From Amoeboradix gromovi (lineage: Eukaryota; Sanchytriomycota; Sanchytriomycetes; Sanchytriales; Sanchytriaceae): DNA of 12,253 nt. The translations under genes were made by a program, and so were the position numbers. The notes beneath the pieces are model-generated. The model did not search any database and was not told the origin of the DNA. It saw only the letters and a list, made by a program, of their open reading frames with translations. The stretch spans positions 1 through 12,253 of the forward strand of contig JADGIF010000265.1 in NCBI GenBank assembly GCA_018985225.1. Direction: 5' to 3'. Positions 7,141 to 12,253 of the stretch are shown one piece after another; the first letter of the stretch is position 1; the number at the start of each line of letters is the position of its first letter.

Positions 7141-7347
7141 TTCCATGTTTGGACCAGTTCCTCAGTGTTGATGAATGTATGCTGTACTCGCTAGTTATTT
7201 CTTTAGAATTGATTTACCATTTACGAAAAGGAAGAATATCGAGTGTTCAAGCTATTAGGAAAATCTGGAAAAGTCTTCAAATGATACAAAAATGCATACA
7301 AATTCGCAATAAATGATATATTCAAGAAAACAATCGAGCTGTTATTT
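7130..7347 (+). pseudogene. Fragment of a second repeated coding family
   Basis: An open plus-strand stretch begins about 7130 and reads GIEFPCLDQFLSVDECMLYS, then continues ...LELIYHLRKGRISSVQAIRK to a stop near 7316. From 7202 on it is 96% identical to the minus strand at the right edge of the window, where the family continues further towards its C-terminus. A shift of frame near 7285 would join it to YKNAYKFAINDIFKKTIELL before homology ends at 7347. No known domain is recognised. It abuts relic copy 4 in opposite orientation. Confidence 0.4.
7202..7347 (+). repeat. 146-nt dispersed inverted repeat, left copy
   Basis: Matches the reverse complement of 12107-12252 at 140 of 146 bases without gaps. 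Homology ends sharply at 7347. On the other side it reaches the window edge, so the true length is unknown. Confidence 0.9.
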
Positions 7348-7558
7348 AATTACGCATGAGAAACCAACTTGAGCCCCAATGGACTGCTATTGTCAAAAAG
7401 TCTTGCAATAGTATCTTTGGCCTATACTCGGAGCCATTTTTCTAAATCTGTTGAAAACCGGCAAGTAAGCATCATAATTGCATTCAGAATCAGTTTTGCT
7501 TTCCTTCATCATTTTTTTGTTTTTAAAATTGAGACATACTATTTTAAACCGTTTTAAT

Positions 7559-8400
7559 ATGAATCTTCGATTGTTATATTTACTACTAGATGAACCAAAA
7601 TTGACGCGAGATTTTTTAATGAGCCAACTTTCACCAGAATCTCCAAAAGAAAGCAAAGACTTTGTTCAGCAATGTAGAAATGAAGAAAAATTAATTGGAC
7701 TGGGTATACACACGCTAAACGATATCGAAATTACAAGAGTCTATTTGGCTGCTCACGAAAATGTGATGAAAGCTAAAAACGAATTGGTAGATTTACTAAA
7801 TTGGAGGGCATCCATAAAATATGACCAGATATTAGCATCAGTATTTCCTGAATATTGTAATACAATCTTGTATCTTTACGAAGTAACTGAAAACGGAACA
7901 CCAGTTGTTTTTTACAAGGTTAAGAATCATTTGCCTCTAGTTGACGACTTGGACATCATGATTCAACAAGCTATATGCTTTATGGGCAATATACAGCGGA
8001 AGTACAATTATCCAAAGGTTATACTATGCATTGATAAAGAAGGTGCCACCAAGGACAACATCAACTTAACATTGGCCAAACAGTTTGTAACAATTTTCAC
8101 CAAGTATTTCCCAGAAACCTTGGCAGAACTTCTTATTTTCCAGTCGAACTTTGCCTTGTGGTCTTTCTGGTCAATAATAAAACCATTTATGGATCCCGAT
8201 ACTGTCAAAAAAGTATTTCCTTAATAATTCAGGTCTCAATTCTAGCATCAGAGGATCATAAACAGGTGCTGATTAATAAAATTGGTCAAAATAAACTTCC
8301 TCCTAGATTGGGTGGAAGCAATAGTAAGAAAGAACCGCAGCGATCAGAAGCAGTCTTGAAGACGCCTCCATCATCTCCAAACATTGAACTCATACAATAA
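7559..8400 (+). CDS. CRAL-TRIO (Sec14-like) lipid-binding protein with a 20-nt intron
   Basis: Proposed CDS is join(7559..8212, 8233..8400), 273 aa. ATG at 7559 is the first ATG in this frame; upstream codons only offer TTG. Residues about 35-70 (IEITRVYLAAHENVMKAKNE, then LLNWR) match the CRAL-TRIO N-terminal helical region, which typically ends in L.WR. Residues about 95-215 form the lipid-binding fold: VFYKVKNHLPLVDD, PKVILCIDKEG, a long helix with TIFTKYFPETLAELLIFQSN, and then FWSIIKPFMDPDTVKK. Unspliced, the protein stops at once after KKVFP. Removing 20 nt restores VSILASEDHKQVLINKIGQN and LPPRLGGS, exactly the family's usual ending (I-L...L...I....LP...GG). Such proteins move phosphoinositides or other lipids between membranes or present them to kinases. 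The N-terminal region is short and the Ser/Pro-rich tail (PPSSPN) is probably disordered. Confidence 0.85.
8213..8232 (+). other. 20-nt spliceosomal-type intron
   Basis: The sequence is GTATTTCCTTAATAATTCAG, flanked by complete codons (AAA before, GTC after). It contains an in-frame TAA and its length is not a multiple of three. CTTAAT could act as a branch-point-like element about 10 nt from the 3' AG. The protein family demands its removal. Confidence 0.8.
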
Positions 8401-8401
8401 A
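8396..8401 (+). terminator. Poly(A) signal AATAAA overlapping the stop codon
   Basis: The stop TAA (8398-8400) of the CRAL-TRIO gene is part of AATAAA. Confidence 0.45.
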
Positions 8402-8556
8402 TCTGATACAAAATATAAAATGACATAAGCCGCTTTAGAACAAAGTACTGCTTCTTCAGGCTTCATGTGATCTTCTTAACAAATATATAATTCATTCAGA
8501 ACGCAAGAATTCTCGAAAAATCAATAATCTACAGAGCTAAGAGATCATCGATTACA

Positions 8557-8775
8557 ATGAGCAATCCAATTGATATCGATGATCTCTTTCTTAATGGTTG
8601 AAGTTGAAATCAGTAGAAGAGCAAAAACAAATACTTGAAGTATATCTACTTATATTCAGCCCTGCATAAGGTAGTTGAAGCCTGAGCAGCTAATGTAATA
8701 GAGAGATTGGCTTTTTCACTAGTATTAACGAGTATTTATGGCGACGCCAATAATCCAACTAAACATAACAACTAA
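8557..8775 (+). pseudogene. Interrupted reading frame, decayed gene or unresolved micro-exon gene
   Basis: ATG at 8557 opens MSNPIDIDDLFLNG and then stops. In the same frame, 8617-8682 reads KSKNKYLKYIYLYSALHKVV and two more residues to TGA at 8683. It then continues AANVIERLAFSLVLTSIYGD... to TAA at 8773. The segment in another frame after 8614 reads EEQKQILE and ends at GTATATCTACTTATATTCAG (8640-8659), which has the same length and shape as the CRAL-TRIO intron. I could not find a set of GT-AG removals giving one uninterrupted protein. It is therefore either a decayed gene or one whose exons I have not resolved. The family is unknown. Confidence 0.3.
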
Positions 8776-8973
8776 GAAATTTAGTTGCGGCAAGTTATAG
8801 TCTTAATGCCAAAAAGCGGTTCTAAAGTAGCAATTTCCAAAATCCGCCAATTATGTGCATTTATTGAAAAGCATTGAAAAAGTGATGGGTCTGCATCTGC
8901 TAACAGGTTTTAAGTCTTATAAAACTCTTAATCGTACTATAAATATTAGGGAAATTTAATTTATTCCAAACTG
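8776..8973. other. Intergenic region
   Basis: No open frame of note. It includes the 3' flank of the CAP gene, with AATAAA on the minus strand at 8960-8965, 9 nt after that gene's stop. Confidence 0.6.
8960..8965 (-). terminator. Poly(A) signal AATAAA of the CAP gene
   Basis: A perfect minus-strand AATAAA starting 9 nt after the stop at 8974. Confidence 0.5.
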
Positions 8974-9873
8974 TCACCTTTGGTTAATATAATTTTCAAT
9001 CGTGGCTGTATCAATGCCTTTTAACTCAGGGAAGATATCTTGGAATAAGGGTACTAAAGCTTGTAGATCCGCAATATTTATGTCTCCATCAGGATAGTAT
9101 TCGTCAATAAGTGATTGCAGGCCGCTCAAATCGATTGTACCTGCTGAGGATGAAGAAGAAGAGCTTGAAGAGTCATCTTTCTTTTTATAAGCTTGAACTG
9201 GGGGCCTGGATGGTGCAGAAGGTGTATTTTGTGGTGTTTGTGGTGGTTGAGCTTGCGGGTGAGCCTCTGGGGTTTTCAAATTTTCTTTCGGGGTAGTGTA
9301 AACTGTTGAAGATTGCTTATCAAAAACATCAATATTAAGCACATTTTTCCCTTCGACAATATCACAGTCCACATCTGTGGGAAGATGTGAATATGCAGGG
9401 AGAGATAAAATATTACCAACTGGGGAATAGTGGCAATATATCACTCCATTTTCAATAGTTTGAACGCATGACATTTTCTGCGTTGTTTTCCATACTACCT
9501 GGGTATAATGTCCGTCGTCATGGTGGAAAGAATAGGACTTTAAGTAGCTGGAGAGTCTCTGATTCGCACACTTTTCTTGAATGAACATGACAGCAGCGCC
9601 GGGCCCGTCTCCTCCACTAGCCAAATTCTCTCCGACATTTGTGAGATGCTCATATTCCTTACATATGCCATGATCCATAGTTGTTGGTTTCCATTCACTC
9701 AAACATTTGATTGCAGCAACTTCCATATCGGTGCTCCAAATTAAAGGTGGACTACCAACTTGGGCTCTGGCGATATTGTGGTAGTCTAAAAGCTTCTTTT
9801 TATCATCTGTTGAGATTTGGTTTAAGTTCGTACTGTATTCCGCATATACAAGTATAGAGATTGCGAAAATCAT
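8974..9873 (-). CDS. Secreted CAP-superfamily (PRY/SCP-like) protein
   Basis: 299 aa. An N-terminal signal peptide (MIFAISILVYAEYS) is followed by a CAP domain at about 25-170. This includes LLDYHNIARAQVGSPPLIWS (H32), a conserved-type DHG (about residue 65), VGENLASGG (E82), GHYTQVVWKTTQKMSC (H122, the CAP1 signature) and YCHYSPVGNI. Six or more cysteines suggest extracellular disulphides. Fungal PRY proteins with this fold bind sterols and fatty acids outside the cell; related proteins act in host contact or defence. The C-terminal third is unusual: a Pro/Gln/Thr-rich linker, KKK, a run of nine Ser, then an acidic helical domain of about 55 residues (IDLSGLQSLIDEYYPDGDIN and on) that I do not recognise. 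A strong TATA box lies 34 nt upstream. The CAP assignment is firm; the role and ligand are inferred. Confidence 0.9.
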   Translation of the reverse strand: MIFAISILVYAEYSTNLNQISTDDKKKLLDYHNIARAQVGSPPLIWSTDMEVAAIKCLSEWKPTTMDHGICKEYEHLTNVGENLASGGDGPGAAVMFIQEKCANQRLSSYLKSYSFHHDDGHYTQVVWKTTQKMSCVQTIENGVIYCHYSPVGNILSLPAYSHLPTDVDCDIVEGKNVLNIDVFDKQSSTVYTTPKENLKTPEAHPQAQPPQTPQNTPSAPSRPPVQAYKKKDDSSSSSSSSSAGTIDLSGLQSLIDEYYPDGDINIADLQALVPLFQDIFPELKGIDTATIENYINQR

Positions 9874-9899
9874 AAGTGAACTTAAAAAGCAGCAATTGA

Positions 9900-9907
9900 T
9901 TTTTATA
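9900..9907 (-). promoter_or_regulatory. TATA box of the CAP gene
   Basis: TATAAAAA on the minus strand begins 34 nt before the ATG, close to the spacing at the orphan gene (30 nt). Confidence 0.55.
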
Positions 9908-10242
9908 AATTAGGCAAGGGCCCGTAGATTGCCGAAGGTCCTTGCAGCCAGTAGTAATGCTATGATAAATTACCATGAAATCCTAATATAACCTCAGCCT
10001 TTTCTGCGAATCAAAATAGGTGACATATTTGTAGCCGTGATTGTGAAATTATTATAGTTAAGATCTTGAGAATATAGCCCTACTATGAGCAAGAGGCACT
10101 CCTTGAGGATATTTTATAAAGTTGATTAAAAGCCGTTTATGTGCAAGGTTATTTAAGCATGCTTAGATACAAAGTTAGCAAAGATCCTGAATGAGCCGCT
10201 GTTATGAAAGTCTCAGATTATACTCCACTTATAGCTGGCCCA
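9908..10242. other. Intergenic region between divergent CAP and TRM7 genes
   Basis: No gene recognised. A 14-codon frame starts at 10084 (MSKRHSLRIFYKVD). A 53-codon frame starting at 10204 overlaps the beginning of TRM7 in another frame. The latter would only matter if transcripts start upstream of it. Confidence 0.5.
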
Positions 10243-10250
10243 TATACTAG
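10243..10250 (+). promoter_or_regulatory. TATA-like element of TRM7
   Basis: TATACTAG begins 32 nt before the ATG at 10275, the spacing seen at the CAP and orphan genes. It is a weaker match than those two. Confidence 0.35.
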
Positions 10251-10274
10251 TCTGTCCAAATATATGGAACTGAC

Positions 10275-10982
10275 ATGGGGAAACAAAGTAAAGATAAGCG
10301 CGACATTTATTATCGTCTCGCAAAAGAAGAGGGATACAGAGCGAGATCAGCGTATAAATTGTTACAGCTAGATGAAAAGTTCAATTTTTTATCTGATTCT
10401 AAATCTGCGATTGACTTGTGTGGCGCACCGGGCAGTTGGTCCCAAGTGCTGTCTAAAAGATTACCTCGAGGATCAAAAATACTAACTGTTGATCTTCAAA
10501 CCATGGCACCTATCAAAGATGTTGTGCTCTTAAAGGGTGATATAACACACCCAACTACTTTGGCACGCATAAAGGACCATTTTGAATCTCAGCAAGTAGA
10601 TTTAATCGTATGTGATGGTGCACCAGATGTTACTGGGTTGCATGACCTCGATGAGTATATTCAATCTCAACTGATTTTATCTGCTGTGCAACTAGTGGTT
10701 GAACTCTTGCAGCCTGATGGAACTTTTGTTGCTAAGATATTTAGAGGCAGAGACATCAGTCTTCTTTATAGCCAGCTGGAATGCATATTTGAAGAAATTA
10801 ATGTTGCCAAACCACAATCATCCCGCCAGTCAAGCTTGGAAGCGTTTATAGTCTGTCGGAAATGCAAGTCACGAGAAATAACCCCATTTGTATTTTGCGG
10901 CGATCTTACGGGTTTAGACAGTGACAGAACCTATCCTCCACCCATAATCAGTTTAGATCCAATTCAACCTCCACTAAAATAA
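10275..10982 (+). CDS. TRM7: tRNA 2'-O-ribose methyltransferase Trm7 (FtsJ/RrmJ family)
   Basis: 235 aa; methylates ribose 2'-OH at positions 32 and 34 of the anticodon loop of several tRNAs using S-adenosylmethionine, working in the cytoplasm with partner subunits (Trm732, Trm734). The N-terminus [20 protein letters not shown], then [12 protein letters not shown], is nearly the family consensus. The SAM-binding motif is [13 protein letters not shown] (about residues 47-60); the usual AAPG is GAPG here. The K-D-K-E catalytic tetrad is complete: K28 (RSAYK), D114 ([16 protein letters not shown]), K154 (VAKIFRGRD) and E189 (SLEAFIVCR). The C-terminus is shorter than in yeast, ending soon after SLDPIQPP, but the core is intact. 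Poly(A) signal AATAAA starts 11 nt after the stop. Trm7 rather than the nucleolar Spb1 or mitochondrial Mrm2 paralogues is indicated by size and by the GLHDLDEY and KIFRGRD motifs. Confidence 0.95.
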   Translation: MGKQSKDKRDIYYRLAKEEGYRARSAYKLLQLDEKFNFLSDSKSAIDLCGAPGSWSQVLSKRLPRGSKILTVDLQTMAPIKDVVLLKGDITHPTTLARIKDHFESQQVDLIVCDGAPDVTGLHDLDEYIQSQLILSAVQLVVELLQPDGTFVAKIFRGRDISLLYSQLECIFEEINVAKPQSSRQSSLEAFIVCRKCKSREITPFVFCGDLTGLDSDRTYPPPIISLDPIQPPLK

Positions 10983-10992
10983 ATTTTGATTG

Positions 10993-10998
10993 AATAAA
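10993..10998 (+). terminator. Poly(A) signal AATAAA of TRM7
   Basis: A perfect AATAAA starting 11 nt downstream of the TRM7 stop codon. Confidence 0.5.
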
Positions 10999-11089
10999 TG
11001 CCTGTCAGATCCACTTAATCTACTTTTACTTCTGCCGGCTTAAGAACCGAACCTCAAAACCTAATTTAGGCAACTTAGCTTGAAACATA

Positions 11090-11116
11090 ATAAAATTCCA
11101 TAATATGGAATTTTAT
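11090..11116. promoter_or_regulatory. Perfect 12-bp inverted repeat across a start codon
   Basis: ATAAAATTCCAT (11090-11101) and ATGGAATTTTAT (11105-11116) are exact reverse complements separated by AAT. The right arm begins with the start codon of the downstream gene. In RNA it could form a hairpin holding the AUG at the loop edge; in DNA it could be a dimeric protein site. Confidence 0.6.
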
Positions 11117-11827
11117 ATCAAACCAAAAACTTCTAAATTCACCATTTGCATAGAAACTGATTATGAATGCACTATATCATTCAAAAAATACAGCAGAACT
11201 GGGAGAAGATTTCTAGTTAGACTTGAGCTAAATAAATTTGAAGTGGAATGGTTTGATGACCAAAACATTTTTACTCTAGATGAACCGGGCACATTTTTAA
11301 TTACTCCCACAGACATAAGAAGGAAATCCTTGCTCAACAAATCAACCAAAGATGAGAAACTGTGTCTGAAATGGTCATATATGCGAGACTACCTAGAAAA
11401 ATTGCAATACTTTCCAAGTGAGTGTATCATTCCATATGGATGTATTGATGTTTACTACTACTATAGGTTGGCACTAAAAGATAGTTTATCAGTTCATCCG
11501 AATGTAGACAGATTCCAACCCACACCCTTGGCTCAAGTTGATAAACTGATATTCACCGCCGAATTTGTAGAATTATGGGATGCTGCCAAAAGAATGATTG
11601 CATCCAAAGATAGGAAGTCAAATGCAAAAATGATCGCAGAATTTGTTGGCCTGATTGCCAAGGTTTATCCCATTTTGTATGCTATTCCGTTGAAGGAAGG
11701 CTTATCGGTAAGCGAGAGATTGGCCGCAAATGGTACAAAGTTTGCTTATTGCAGTCGAGACTTATGCTATGGGTTCAAGCCATTCCACACGGATGAATTG
11801 GATCTGAATAAAAATAATTTGCCATAA
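11105..11827 (+). CDS. Orphan protein, 240 aa
   Basis: Continuous ORF from ATG to TAA, 122 nt after TRM7 on the same strand. There is no signal peptide or membrane segment. The N-terminal 80 residues look like beta strands (FTICIETDYECTISFKKYSR, then RFLVRLELNKFEVEWF). The middle is rich in Tyr (DVYYYYRLALKD). The C-terminal part is helical (AEFVELWDAAKRMIASKDRK, KMIAEFVGLIAKVYPILYAI) and ends in a Cys/Phe-containing tail. I recognise no family. Length, composition and lack of stops make it a likely gene. Unlike its neighbours it lacks a nearby AATAAA (the 3' flank reads TAATTATTCATTG) and has no clear TATA box at -30. Confidence 0.75.
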   Translation: MEFYIKPKTSKFTICIETDYECTISFKKYSRTGRRFLVRLELNKFEVEWFDDQNIFTLDEPGTFLITPTDIRRKSLLNKSTKDEKLCLKWSYMRDYLEKLQYFPSECIIPYGCIDVYYYYRLALKDSLSVHPNVDRFQPTPLAQVDKLIFTAEFVELWDAAKRMIASKDRKSNAKMIAEFVGLIAKVYPILYAIPLKEGLSVSERLAANGTKFAYCSRDLCYGFKPFHTDELDLNKNNLP

Positions 11828-11854
11828 TTATTCATTGATGCCAATGGAGCACAG

Positions 11855-12253
11855 CTATTTGTTTTCATTGAGTAAACCATTAATCGAGATTATATGAGCT
11901 GTATAGCTCCAACACTCTCGCTCTATACCTTTCAAACCGTAAGAAGCGACATAATACAATGAAGCATTTACCTGCCAATGTGTACAAAGCTGGTAGTATA
12001 AAGAAAGCAAATTAGAGTCATGCACAAACTGCCATTCTGAGGTAGATAGTGACAATTCGGCACCGCCAAACTTGTAATTACATGTATCGTTGTTCAATCC
12101 CACCTCAAATAGCAGCTCGATTGTTTTCTTGAATATATCATTTATCGCGAATTTGTATGCATTTTTGTATCATTTGAAGACTTTTCCAGATTTTTCTAAT
12201 ACCTTAAACACTCGATATTCTTCCTTTTCGCAAATGGTAAATCAATTCTAAAT
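11855..12253 (-). pseudogene. Partial, broken member of the second repeated coding family
   Basis: On the minus strand the window enters at LELIYHLRKGRISSV, meets a TAA where the left copy has CAA (Gln), then continues IRKIWKSLQMIQ. After a one-base frame change it stays open for 104 aa (12169-11855), from YKNAYKFAINDIFKKTIELL to ...ISINGLLNENK and TAG. This tail has balanced composition with Trp, Cys and His (LSTSEWQFVHDSNLLSLYYQ), unlike random AT-rich sequence. The frame change is shared with the left copy, so it predates the duplication or reflects an unresolved intron. Of the six differences from the left copy, four are synonymous in these frames. The element runs off the right edge. Function unknown. 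Confidence 0.42.
12107..12252 (-). repeat. 146-nt dispersed inverted repeat, right copy
   Basis: Reverse complement of 7202-7347 with six mismatches (96% identity). It probably extends beyond the window. Confidence 0.9.

Noticed and set aside
7478-7558. N-terminal extension of the CRAL-TRIO protein
   Set aside because: The extension begins with TTG, reads like AT-rich non-coding sequence, and has no in-frame ATG before 7559.
7393-7656. Minus-strand frame overlapping the start of the CRAL-TRIO gene
   Set aside because: It is antisense to the coding start of a well-supported gene and shows no conserved motif.
10204-10365. Upstream ORF overlapping the start of TRM7
   Set aside because: If transcription starts about 25-30 nt after the TATA-like element at 10243, this ATG is not in the mRNA. 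No conserved peptide is evident.
1-12253. CRISPR array, rRNA, bacterial operon or virus
   Set aside because: There are no regularly spaced repeats, rRNA-like sequence or ribosome-binding sites, and the genes are of eukaryotic families with introns and poly(A) signals.

Overview
This is an AT-rich, gene-dense piece of a eukaryotic nuclear genome. It carries a plasma-membrane-type Ca2+-ATPase, a Sec14/CRAL-TRIO lipid-binding protein, a secreted CAP/PRY protein, a Trm7-type tRNA methyltransferase, a membrane-anchored FCP1/NIF-like HAD phosphatase and two orphan proteins. Trm7 and the CAP protein fit an opisthokont, probably fungal, source. Very short introns (20 and 28 nt), near-absent untranslated regions and fast-drifting transposon relics suggest a streamlined, perhaps parasitic or early-diverging lineage such as the rozellid/microsporidian side of the fungi. 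The lineage is inference; the sequence alone does not settle it.

Layout: 1-180, relic of a TnpB/Fanzor-like gene. 350-797 (+), small spliced orphan with a hydrophobic N-terminus. 825-1991 (-), HAD phosphatase, convergent with the orphan and only 27 nt from it stop to stop. 1992-3397, no intact gene, but two more relics of the 1-180 family and a very small ORF. 3398-6499 (-), Ca2+-ATPase. 6500-7558, a fourth relic (-) beside a 146-nt block repeated in inverted orientation at the right edge. 7559-8400 (+), CRAL-TRIO gene with a 20-nt intron. 8401-8973, an interrupted, possibly decayed reading frame. 8974-9873 (-), CAP protein. 10275-10982 (+), TRM7. 11105-11827 (+), orphan whose start codon lies in a perfect 12-bp inverted repeat. 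11855-12253, a degenerate member of a second repeated coding family (-).

The genes do not form one pathway. What unites them is architecture. A TATA-like element begins about 30-34 nt before several start codons, and AATAAA overlaps, or lies within about 10 nt of, the stop codon in six of the seven protein genes. Introns must be removed to read through two genes. The TnpB/Fanzor-like relics share a CxxC...CxxC zinc ribbon followed by an RDHM-A-NI (RuvC-III-like) motif and are the main mobile-element signal. The least expected feature is the combination of the 20-nt spliceosomal-type intron with this minimal-UTR organisation.
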